Program-made: the position numbers and the translations under genes | The notes under the pieces: generated by a model | Database searches by the model: none | Told to the model about the DNA's origin: nothing | What the model saw: only the letters and a program-made list of their open reading frames with translations | In this document: one piece after another, positions 10,181 to 20,300 of the stretch | Numbering within the stretch: position 1 is the first letter of the stretch | How the letters are laid out: every line of letters starts with the position of its first letter | From: Patella vulgata | Lineage: Eukaryota; Mollusca; Gastropoda; Patellidae | Assembly: GCF_932274485.2 (NCBI RefSeq) | Contig: NC_065885.2 | Coordinates: 35,787,062-35,851,061, forward strand | Length of the DNA: 64,000 nt | Reading direction: 5' to 3'

Positions 10181-10942
10181 TCATGAACTAGCACTGCTCC
10201 TACCGGAAACATTATTCTGGATTCCAAATTTATCGTACAAAATTTTCAAATTGGCGATGGTGTCTTGTGGGTTTTGTTCAATAATGATTCCATACCTATT
10301 CAAGGTATCTTGGATGTCTTGTATGTCGTGACTGCGTTTACACGCCTGGTTGAATTTACACGTATCCCAAATATAGTGTTGACATAGGTGAAGATATACG
10401 CAGTTATTTCCCTTTTTACACCCCTTGTTAGTGTTGTAGAAAGTACACACCGATGGTACTGTTGCTTCGGTTCTATTAGAAATCAGTCGAAAAAGAACAT
10501 GAAGATGGTCAAACGTTAATTCATCCAACTTCATAGTTCGAAGCAGATTTTCATTATGGCCGTCATCCAACAGGTAGTGGCCATACTTGCAAGTTGTCGG
10601 CAAAGCTGTGCAAGATTCCGATAACACATAAAATTTACAAACATGAAACATCGGACAGTTTAAATCCTCACAGCCCTGACCAGAACAAAATTTCGGGCAT
10701 AGCTTGGTCTGTAGTGACAATTGAACGTAAGTCCATTCGGGGTTAACCCAAAAGAATTTAACATTAGATTTCAAAAACGTGATATATTCCCTCCTTTCAG
10801 GACATCCCTGAAAACGCCATAGCTTATTAAAGCCTATGAAAATCCCACCTTCGTCAATATTTCCATACTCAATCATGCACTGTATATACTCCCGGACTGA
10901 AAAATCCATGACGTGGCCTGTTGGCATATTATTAATCTCCAT
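10181..10942 (-). CDS. Four-finger CCCH RNA-binding protein, ZAP/PARP12 N-terminus-like
   Basis: One exon, 253 residues, ATG at 10942, stop at 10181. Residues ~15-85 look like the winged-helix segment that precedes the fingers in ZAP. Four CCCH fingers follow: one starting LCPKFCSGQGC (C-x8-C-x4-C-x3-H), one starting VCKFYVL and ending CKYGH, one starting VCTFYNTNKGC (C-x8-C-x5-C-x3-H), and one starting LCQHYIW and ending CKRSH (C-x7-C-x5-C-x3-H). Order and number match the N-terminal ~250 residues of ZAP (ZC3HAV1) and PARP12, which bind RNA; in vertebrate ZAP this part recognises viral CpG-rich RNA. No WWE or PARP domain follows, so this is a stand-alone head. Antiviral use is inference. Nearby tandem relics (8717-9660) and an IRF-like motif 220 bp upstream fit a fast-evolving defence family. 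Confidence 0.85.
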   Translation of the reverse strand: MEINNMPTGHVMDFSVREYIQCMIEYGNIDEGGIFIGFNKLWRFQGCPERREYITFLKSNVKFFWVNPEWTYVQLSLQTKLCPKFCSGQGCEDLNCPMFHVCKFYVLSESCTALPTTCKYGHYLLDDGHNENLLRTMKLDELTFDHLHVLFRLISNRTEATVPSVCTFYNTNKGCKKGNNCVYLHLCQHYIWDTCKFNQACKRSHDIQDIQDTLNRYGIIIEQNPQDTIANLKILYDKFGIQNNVSGRSSASS

Positions 10943-11159
10943 CAGAATTATCTCTATATTACCCGTGTCTTACCAAACGACTTACATGTGTGGTACAGTT
11001 TAAAATGTACAGCATCTATTAACTAACTCACTGGAAAAAAATGGTTCACAAGATCGTCATATTCACTCAGTCTTGTTATAATACAAACATTTATTAACAT
11101 GGCGGCTATATCCATCTAATAAATAGAATGCACGCCCATACATGTATATATTTAGTTCC

Positions 11160-11200
11160 TTCTTCATAAAGCGAAAGTAGAATTTCAAAGAATTACAAAT
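11160..11200 (-). promoter_or_regulatory. Candidate IRF/ISRE-like motif upstream of the CCCH gene
   Basis: The stretch CATAAAGCGAAAGTAGAATT lies about 220 bp upstream of the start codon at 10942. AAGCGAAA fits the IRF core AANNGAAA, and the surrounding sequence is the same module that is tandemly repeated at 9778-10085. Written on the plus strand, it is promoter-distal in the minus-strand gene. No experiment supports it. Confidence 0.35.
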
Positions 11201-12150
11201 TTATGGACGACACAGAGCACCAAAAAAAAAAAAAAAAAAAAAATGTAGTCTTTATCTCCCTTTCTCGTTTTCCTCTTTTGCATGGCGATATGTGTTGACT
11301 TTTTGGTGTAGGACAAAATTATTGTGTTAAGAGGTTGGTTACGTTTAAATATAGGGAGAATATTTACATGTTTAATAATATGCAACTTCCAGTCATAACC
11401 AAATGGGATGTATTCATTGAGGAGTCTTCGTCCAGTGTATGGAAATAACAGTGTTTAAAATTCGGCCGCCGAAAATTCTACGAACAGACGGTAGTTTTTA
11501 ACAACTTGAATTCCCTGTTTTTAAAAGCTAATGGTTTGGACAGTAGACATGTCGTAGCTACAGAACTTTGAGCGCTTATGTTGACGTTTTGTATCACAAC
11601 ATTAACATTACAGCCGATTTCAGAATGAAAATCTTCGAAAAAATCGCTAAAATGCATATTTCCAGTGCCCGGCAATTGGCCGGACTCCTACCAAAGAGCA
11701 AAAAGGTACTATTTAGCCAGTATCCATTGACAAGACAGGCGTTTATTTCTAGAGCACCCCCCCCCCCCCCGACCCCCCACCCCCATCTGGTATATGTCCG
11801 AAACGTCTACGGACTCTCCGATTCGAGTATTTTAGTGTGAGTTATTGTCATAGTTGCTACAACACAATCTTTAATATATTTTATTTGTGTTTATTGATTT
11901 ACTCAACGATAAAACATCTTGAAATTAGAATTTCAAAGAAATACAATTATAAAGATATAAATTCCCCTGTTTTATACACAAAGACTGTGTGCGTACATGT
12001 AGGTCTATATCAAGCCCAGAAAAACAAAATAGGATTTAAAATGATATAATGATATAAAGTATACACACTAATCATTATGTACAACTAATACAGGTAATAA
12101 TATGAAGAATCCAGGGGAAGAACGATCCAAGTCACATTTTTTATACGCCC
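11201..12150. other. Intergenic, no gene seen
   Basis: Contains a poly-A run at 11220-11243 and a poly-C run near 11758-11770. Short open frames on both strands around 11478-11840 overlap each other and have no recognisable domain. I do not call a gene. Confidence 0.4.
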
Positions 12151-13795
12151 ACATTTTCATGTGGACATACTGTTGTCGTCACTGTCCATCCGGACGTCCG
12201 TCCGTCCGTCCGTCCGTCCACAATTGTTTGTGCACACTCTACAGGTCACAATTTTTTATCCGATTTCAACGAAACTTGAAATATAGGTTTATCTCCCTAA
12301 GATCTCGGCCCCTTTCGATATTGGCATGTATCGGATCGTAACTTCATGGATTATGGCCCCTGATTGTATGAAAAATCGCGTTTTTACCTTGTGGGTCCTA
12401 TAGAGGTTACAATTTTTATCCGATTTTGTTGAAACTTGAAATGTAAGTTTATAACCCAAAGATCTCGGTTCCTTTCGATTTGATATTCGCGCATATCGGA
12501 CCGTAACTTGCTAATTATGACCCCAGATTGTACGAAAAATGGCGTTTTTAGCTTGTGGACCCTATAGAGGTCATAATTTTTATCCGATTTCAAAAAACCG
12601 TTTTAATATATCACCGTTATACCCTAAGGATGGTTGAGTTCGAATTTCGTGAAAATCGGTCCAAAATTGACAGACAAAATGGCCGCCCCTCGTTCTCAAA
12701 TAGCGTAAAAATATGCTATATCAAGGTTGTGGACCCTCTAGAGGTCACAATTTTCTTCTGATTTTGATGAAACTTGAAATGTAAGTTTATAACCCAGAGA
12801 TCTCGGTTCCTGTCGATATTCGCGCATATCGGACCGTAACATCCCGAATTATGGCCCCTGATTGTACGAAAAATCGCGATTTTAGCTTGGTGGTCCCTCT
12901 AGATGTCACAATGATTATTATCCGATTTAAAAAAAAACGTTCAAATATATCACTGTTACACCGTAATTTTGGTTGAGTTCGAATTTCGTGAAAATCGGAC
13001 CAAAACGCGGGACAAAATGGCCGCCCCTCGTACACAATTAGTGTAAACATCTGGTATATCAAGCTTTTGGACCCTCTAGAGGTCACAATTGTGATCTGAT
13101 TTTGATGAAACTTGACATGCATGTTGATAACCCAAACATCTTGGTTCCTTTTGATATTCGTTCATATCGGATAGTAACTTCCTGAATTATGGACCCTGGT
13201 TGTATGAAAAATCATGTTTTTAGCTTGTTGTAGAGGTCACAATTTTTATTCGGTTTAGAAAAAAACATGTGAATATGTCACCAATACACACTAAGATCTT
13301 GGTTCCTTTTGATAATCGCGTATATCCGAACGTAGCTTCCTGGATTATGGCTCCTGATTGTTCGAAAAATCGCATTTTTAGCTTGCGGAGTCTCTAGAGG
13401 TCACATTTTTTTTCCGATTTTAAAAACCGTTTAATTTTTTTCACCATTCCACCATAATGAAGGCTGAATTCGAATTTCGGGAAAATCGAAATGAAACTGC
13501 CCGACAAAATGGCCGCTCTTTGTACGCAAATTGTGTAAAAGTATGCAATATACGAAGGTTGTGGGCCCTCTAGAGGTCACAATTTTTATCCGATTCTGAT
13601 GAAACTTAAAACATATTTTTATATCCCAAAGATCTCAGTCTCTTTTGATATTTGCGCATTTCAGACCATACCTTTCTGGATTATTGTCCCTGATTGTACA
13701 AAAAAATCCCGTTTGTTTTTAGCTTGTTCTCTATCCATCTCTTGCAAAATGTGGGCGTATCCTGCCTGGCAACCGCTGGTTGTCTTTTCGCATAA
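12151..13795 (+). mobile_element. Long tandem-cored element with TATACGCCCACATTTT ends
   Basis: Begins TATACGCCCACATTTTCATG, followed by (CCGT)n and CACAATTGTTTGTGC. About seven diverged core units follow, each with TTTTTATCCGATTTTGATGA or a variant, AACTTGAAATG, GATCTCGGTTCCTTTCGATA and ATTATGGCCCCTGATTGTA. Some units alternate with a second module (GAGTTCGAATTTCGTGAAAA, ACAAAATGGCCGCCC). It ends CATCTCTTGCAAAATGTGGG, CGTATCC, TGCCTGGCAACCGCTGG. The two termini are partly complementary (CGCCCACATTTT / AAAATGTGGGCG). No coding capacity. Non-autonomous; the superfamily is open, with bivalve 'pearl'-type elements or a DNA transposon both possible. Confidence 0.8.
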
Positions 13796-13927
13796 AAGGC
13801 AAAACAGACTTTTGGACGAGAATGTTTGACGCGAACAGAACAACGAGTGAGTTTAATTACAACTTCAAAATGATGTTTAATACGAATCATAATTACCAGT
13901 ACAACTGACTTCAACTTTTCAGGCAAA

Positions 13928-14325
13928 TTAAACATACATTATGCAAGAGCTAAATCTGCCTATTGCAGGTCTTTCTTTAGCCCTGAAATGTTTTCTAAAT
14001 TATTAATTAGACATTGATTAACTTATCCATTCCATTATTAACTCTCGGTGGCATCGGATTTCTCCGATATTAAATAGATTAGAACAGTTCAGCCATATTT
14101 TGATTTAAGCTAAAAATGGAGGAGCGAGACTTAGCTTCGAACAATCAGTACGGTGGTTGAAATTATTGCACACGTCTTGTCAAACCTTCAAAGGCTAATA
14201 TCTTCGCTCGCAATAGAGTAATTTGAATGAAATTTTCAAATTATTCATTTTACATTATCTATTTTCAAACTATAATAGCAAGAATGGCTAGCTCTTTATC
14301 TAAATCTTACATAATATATCTTTAA
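13928..14325 (-). mobile_element. TTAA-flanked MITE, family M1
   Basis: Bounded by TTAA on both sides with near-complementary ends: ACATACATTATGCAAGAGC at left and ATCTTACATAATATATCT at right. Relatives lie at 15288-15625, 40358-40608, 46322-46727, 50466-50830 and 61743-62275. A TTAA target is typical of piggyBac and Kolobok transposons. No coding capacity. Confidence 0.8.
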
Positions 14326-14559
14326 GGTTAAATAAAGGGAAAGATGGACTTGTATTTGTCCGGGAGGCCATTTCAGAAGGGCCTTGGTTCGATGTGACTC
14401 CGGTCGTTTTTACCTGAAATAGATTGTTTCGTTGGGGTTCGTTGAAAAAGTGACTTAGATCGTTCTTTCGCGGGGCTCTTCATAATTACGTAATGTGGTC
14501 TCATTATAGCCTATCGAATAAATAACATAATTAAAATAACCATTACAAATCAGATATGG
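14326..14559. other. Short unique interval, nothing recognised
   Basis: No open frame, repeat or RNA gene could be recognised between the MITE and the minisatellite. Confidence 0.35.
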
Positions 14560-14885
14560 CAATACAGGACAAATATTATTTGATTATTCGTTGTGATATA
14601 AGACACACATTAGAATAGTTGTTTTATCTGTATGATACAGGACTCGTATTATAATAAAGCTGTTTATCTGTATGATACAGGACACATATTATAATAGTTG
14701 TTTTATCAGTATGATACAGGACACATATTATAATAGTTATTTTATGTGTATTAAACAGGGCGCATATTATAATAGTTCTTTTATGTGTATGATATAATAC
14801 AGGCCAAATATAATTTGTTTTATCTGCACGGCATTGATAGACGACACATTATATTTGTAGATTATAAACTTGTTTTATCTGTATG
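14560..14885. repeat. Minisatellite, about 6 x 50 bp
   Basis: Head-to-tail units with TTTTATCTGTATGATACAGG and ACACATATTATAATAGTTG. The two central units are almost identical and the outer ones more diverged. Confidence 0.85.
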
Positions 14886-15045
14886 AAAATGTCGGATGGG
14901 TTAAATTCCCTTGAAATGTACCCTATTACCCCCATCCACCCATATAACTATAATTTTGCTTTCATTTTAACTTCTAAGTACATTTTATTTGATCTTTATA
15001 TGCTTAATGTGCTTAATATGCTTAATAAACACCAACAACAGGGTT

Positions 15046-15120
15046 TCCCGTCTTCATTAGCCCATTCGGAGCAGAACAGTAGGACGTTAAACCCCATTTC
15101 CAATACATTTTATTTCGTTT
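15046..15120 (+). repeat. SINE family A, 3' tail fragment
   Basis: Contains CGTCTTCATTAGCCCATTCG, GAGCAGAACAGTAGGACG and TTAAACCCCATTTC, the last 70 bases of the family. No head is present. Confidence 0.75.
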
Positions 15121-15287
15121 TCAAGGTGACCCAGGACCATATGTCCGAAAGTAATTATTAAACAAACCAGCAATCAAACAAATGGTATATTTATAATTAT
15201 AAAACAGCAGCCTACGATATACATGTAATGCATCTGAAGTAATATCATATGTACACCTTACAAATTCTTTTACAAGGTAAAATGTAT

Positions 15288-15625
15288 TTAAAGATACATT
15301 ATGGGAGATTAGATAAAGAGCTGACAGTTCTCACTATAACAGTTAAAAACTAGATAATGTAAGGGGAATTTGCTGAAATTTTCAGTCAAATTATTCCACT
15401 CTGAACCGAGAATTTAGCGATTGAATTTTGGGCCTAGCCTCGATCATCATTACTAAAGTCGGTACGATAAAAACATAGTCTCGATTATGCACTTTTTGAT
15501 TTAATTATCAATGAGCGTTTAGCAGCAGTTTTGATTCTAATCCCGTAAGTATCTAATGACATCGAGAGTTGATTATGGTCTGGATAAGTTAATTAATGTC
15601 TAATTAATAATTTAGATAACAGTTC
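15288..15625 (+). mobile_element. TTAA-flanked MITE, family M1 (right end missing)
   Basis: Starts TTAAAGATACATTATGGGAG and continues through AGATAAAGAGCTGACAGTTC, matching the copy at 46322 for over 300 bp. It breaks off after ATTTAGATAACA, before the complementary right end. Confidence 0.75.
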
Positions 15626-16458
15626 AGGCCCCATGAGACCAAGTAAGCGCCCTCGTGAGACAAAGTTCCCTCAGTTACATAAATATTATATGTAGCTGTT
15701 TGAAATTTCTTAGCGCTTACGGCGCTCGATTCTATTATATCATCATTCTTCCACAGCCCCGACCCCCACCCCGACGCCTTCAGGTTGCTTAGTGTTATAT
15801 AGTCACTTCTCTGAGGTTGAAAAAAATTAATAACGATCATAATATGTCATGAACTTTATGTCCACTTAAAAAAATGCTTTTCGGCGAGAAAACGACCGGC
15901 GAACAACTATATAAGCCATACGATTCACAGCTTCTTGATCCACTACTGGTTATGTGATCGGTTATAGATTACTCACAGTTGGAGATCTGATGAACCACGA
16001 CGGTAAGAATTACGTCTAAGATCTTTCCAGATTGGATTTCATCGCCCACTTGCTTGGTGTCGCAGAGATTGCATATACTATACGTTCGCTCCTTGTTCAA
16101 CTTCAAGAAGAACAGTTGAACATTTAAAATTTGCTAATTCAAACCTTATGTGGAAGATTGCTGTTTAAATATGATTGGCGATATATACCAGATTTGAGTA
16201 GGCTGTAAAATATACTTATATCTCTAACCCGCGGTTTAAACAATAACATTAAATTGAGCAATATTAGCAACGTCTTGACTAATCCAAACATGACCAAATC
16301 CGTTTTTGAACAAAATCTGGCGTACATTTGCACAGCAATGTATTTGACTAAGTACGTACATAGATCTTGTTTTGTAACATAATTTTAGTAATCTAAAGTT
16401 CTCTATACACAAGTAATTGTAGGAAACCATTACAGCCAATCGGGTAATAAATTTGTCT
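15626..16458. other. Intergenic, no gene seen
   Basis: A minus-strand open stretch at 15604-15840 follows a plausible CCTCAG acceptor but has no recognisable domain and runs into the MITE, so I do not call it. Nothing else stands out. Confidence 0.35.
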
Positions 16459-16668
16459 TTAGAGCATCCATACCGGCGGACGTACAGACAGGGGTAAAGA
16501 CAGCATACAAAATGCAATCATGTCAGTCATTGTCATTGGAACATTTTCGACTTCACTAATTTCTCCCAGAATATTTCGGTCCTTAACGATGGTTAAGTGA
16601 AAAATGAAAACGAAACAAATTGTTAATAATAGACACCCAATAATTGCCAGTCTATTTCCTAGCCCCAA
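16459..16668 (-). CDS. Possible first exon of a type II membrane protein (weak)
   Basis: From an ATG at 16668 the frame reads MGLGNRLAIIGCLLLTICFV and then IFHLTIVKD. This is a short cytoplasmic start, one 20-residue membrane segment and a polar stem, as in Golgi glycosyl- or sulfotransferases. A GTATGC donor is possible at the end of MTMTDMIAF. No downstream exon could be found on this strand before 11 kb, so it may be a chance open frame or a relic. Function not recognised. Confidence 0.2.
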   Translation of the reverse strand: MGLGNRLAIIGCLLLTICFVFIFHLTIVKDRNILGEISEVENVPMTMTDMIAFCMLSLPLSVRPPVWML

Positions 16669-17291
16669 TGCTTACCCTAACCCTAACCTACAATCTCGCC
16701 AACAATCATGTGTCCTGACCTTATTTACATCCCAGCGACCTTGACGAAAATTGAGCTGGTCTTAACAAATGGATTTAGCCCTGGATTAATACTGTTTTAT
16801 ATGATGGCGGGAGTTCCGTGGCTTCTTCATAAGATGGCAAAGATCATTTCGCTGTTCACTGATTGGTCGTTCAGACCCTAACCAAACGTGGAAAATATCC
16901 ACATTCCCCACTTCAAAACAATGCACACCAATATACATATCAATACACAACATTTTATTATGTTAATACACAATAATGCTCAATAATATAATCAATACAA
17001 TGATGGATATACATGTACAGCTGGATATACTTTATTCAAATAAATCATTTGGTATAATCTTACCTTGTGGGCTATTCCGTAATGACCCATTTATCTCCAA
17101 TTCTCACAAATTGCGTAAGTGCACAAAAACAAAGGTAATTTGTAAAATATTTCGATTTGCCAAGCAATTACTGAAAATTACATTGTACACTTATGAAAAA
17201 CTATTATGTTACAAAGCAAATTGATAAAATACCATAAGTTAACAGACAATCTTGAATACAAATATTGTTATAGAAAACCCCCAAATCATAA
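16669..17291. other. 3' flank of the mind-bomb-like gene
   Basis: Contains two and a half telomere-type CCCTAA units at 16673-16690, and AT-rich sequence. On the minus strand AATAAA (complement at 17031-17036) lies about 260 bp past the proposed stop and could be the poly(A) signal. Confidence 0.4.
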
Positions 17292-17382
17292 TTATATACA
17301 TTTAAGAAGCCTTTGAAAGTATCTCAGCGTTGATTTTACTGCATCGAACAATCTTTGTTTCGGCGGGCCGATGTTTGTAGAA
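17292..17382 (-). CDS. Proposed terminal exon of the mind-bomb-like gene
   Basis: A pyrimidine-rich tract and GTTGACAG acceptor precede 17382. Joined in phase to the GTATTT donor at 18347 it adds about 29 residues (SSTNIGPPKQRLF, KSTLRYFQRLLKCI) and then TAA. The tail is basic and has no RING cysteines. Phase and splice signals fit, but there is no homology support; an alternative terminal exon is possible. Confidence 0.45.
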
Positions 17383-20300
17383 CTGTCAACAGAAACAAAT
17401 AAAACATAAGCTTTAGAAATGAAAGAGTTTCGAATTTTTTTGAGAATATCATACCATTTTCATTTCCACCTACTAATGCACTATATATTGCAAAGGCGAG
17501 AATCTTACAAGGTCAGTGGCGTTTTCACTTACTCTTCTTTTAATTCCATGTATATCAGGGTTATTTTGCATGTACATATGCCAGTTCGGATGGACCTCGG
17601 TTTTTCGCACAAAGCGAACGAATACGCACACTTTCCTTTTCAGACCCAAACCTGACAAGTATTGATAACCAGGCTTCAATAATACTGAAGATTTTTCTCG
17701 GTTCATACCCAGATTCGAACTCGTACATTTTTGTATATATAATCTTTATTTTAGACATTCACGCGCAGAGGTCTTAAGCAGTGGGAAATTAGCTTATAGA
17801 TTGGCGGAGACCCTACTACTCCGCCTCACGTACAATAGCTGGGCCAAACGGCTTGCAACAACGCAACTGAGGCCAAGCACGACTTTGAGCCAGTCGATCA
17901 CTGCACAGTCCCCCAACAATGTATGCATATTTAATCTTAAATTTGAAAAAAGAATATCGCACCTCTGCTAGTTGATGGCTGGTCTCTCCTAAAAAAAAAT
18001 ATAGAAAAACAATTCAACATTGCATCAATTAAAGGAATAAAGGGGTGAGCTGGGTCAGATGGGGAGGTGATGGTGGAGATGGGTGTGTGTAGGAGAATAA
18101 TTCCTATTCGGGGTTTATCGTATTTCTGAAATTTTGCAAAGTAAATGGTTGTAATTTTTTACATGGTTGTTGAATAATTCTTGCCTGGGGAAAACAAAGT
18201 TTTGATAAATAACACATGAACAGTTCTTTTTAATTGTATTTAATATGTCTATTGGCGCAATTCAATCTCTTTATTTTGGTGAATGGTATCGAATATTTGA
18301 GGATGTTGGAATTTTGTAACAGAACATCTGTAGTTATTAGTAAATACCTTTGTCTTATGAAATTATTTACAGCTGTTTTTATCACATCATCTGAACAACA
18401 CTCCAGGGGTGTTTTACCTTCACTATTACGCTTTTCTAAGTCAGCACCATTTTCAATCAACGTGCAGGCCGCTTTGATACGATTTTCTTTGGTGGCAATA
18501 CCGAGTCCTAGTAACAATCCCAGTCCTAGCTATAAATATGTTGAGATGTAAGTAAAAAAGAATAATTTGTTATATTTGTTATACTGCAGTTTATACTGTT
18601 CCATATACAGCTTGACACCCCGTAACTTAACCTTGTGTTTTTAATGGTACCCACATTTACATTCAGAAAGTAGGGTGTTGACTCACTAACCAGGATTCCT
18701 TGGGATTATTCGTCCTGTTGTACCCTTGTCAGTGACGCAGGAAAGATGACATGGCAAGAAAAAGGGTCTAGATGAAACTCCGAGGTACTGTGTATGCGTT
18801 TAAAGAACATGACAGTTGAACTTTGCTGAAAAGTGGGAGGAAATGACGCTACAGTTCCCCCACCCCTCCCCGCCCCATACAACCACAACCCCTTCAACAT
18901 GCTCATCTTCAGAACAGTTGGAAGTTAAGCCTCATTTCGTTTCATTTCCTTTCTAGTATCGAAACATAAGTTTACGTGTAAGGATTGTATGGTAATCTAG
19001 CTTTTGGGCCTTGTTTATGTATTTGGGTATATATAGATTTCATTTCACAATTCAACAGAGCTTGGGGATCATTTTAAAATAGCTATAAGATAACATTAAA
19101 AATGTTACTTACCATCGGATGTCCAAGTTCCATACTCGAATCAGTTTGTGATAATGCTGCATGAAGGGGCGTTTCTTTTTTGGTATTCACAGCATTAACG
19201 TTAGCATCTTAAAGAATTACCAAAAACAAAGATATAAGGTTAGTTTCATTCTACAACTTCTTTAGAAAAAAAGATTAAATCCACGTTACCCCTATTGTCA
19301 TCAGTTCTATTTGAAAACTTGAACCCTTTCTCGAGCAGTTGCGTTTAATTCATTTGGCCTATATTAATACAATGATATAAATTTCTTATTGTTAGCTCAC
19401 TATATGATGGTATGTCACCGGAGGTCTGTTGGATTGGAGATACAAAAAAAAATCGTTTTAGAACGTCTGCTCTTTTCTGCACAAACTACACAAATTAGAA
19501 GCTAGATAGATCAAAGCGTCAAGACAACGTTAAGGCAAGTCTTCGTCACGATGTTTCTCTAATTCTGGGTTTACCAGCGAACACCATTGTTCCGTTTATA
19601 ATTTTAATCAATAACAAGAAGCTGCCATTTTTTTCAACAAAATTATGTAATGTCCCAATTACGAATTTATATACATACTTCTATCAATAAGAACTTTTAC
19701 AGTCTCTACTAATCCTCTGCCAGCTGCTAAACTCAAAGGAGTGTCGCCATCTAAATTTCTGCTGTTTACATCGGCATTTCCCTTTAATTCAATAATGTAG
19801 TGCACTAGTGGCCATGATAATAAAATATAGTGCCGGTAATAATAAAGAGGAAAGTGTCAAGTAGACAGATATTATGAAATGTTTATGAAAACAGGTCAAC
19901 ATGATAAACTAATTAGCATGTAACAACATTCAAAATTGCAACAGTTACTGTATAACGCAGAATTATTCATAATTAAATAGACTAATTAATAACCTAATTA
20001 AGAGTTGAAAACAATACCTTCTGAATAAGTATCCGTGCACAATCATCGTGGTTATTAACTGCCGCAACATGGAGAGCAGTAAAGCCATCTGATTTTTTCA
20101 CATTCACCAGACCCTTGTTAATCATTAAAATCGTTTCGATTGCCCTTAAAATGATAATGTTTGTTTTTAGTCAAATTTGGTAGATATACGGAGGCCTTTG
20201 ATGTATCTGATTCATAGTAGAGTTCAAAGATAACGTTACCAGTGTATCAGTTTATTAGCCACTGTTCCATCATATGGCAAATATGGGTATTCTATCAAAG

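Noticed and set aside
12587-13122. Open frames on both strands between 12384 and 13122
   Set aside because: They fall in core units of the tandem-cored element and repeat with its period.
15604-15840. Minus-strand open frame after a CCTCAG acceptor
   Set aside because: No recognisable domain; its end lies in an M1 MITE copy.
16673-16690. CCCTAACCCTAACC, telomere-type repeat
   Set aside because: Only two and a half units, far too short for an interstitial telomere; chance or repair scar.
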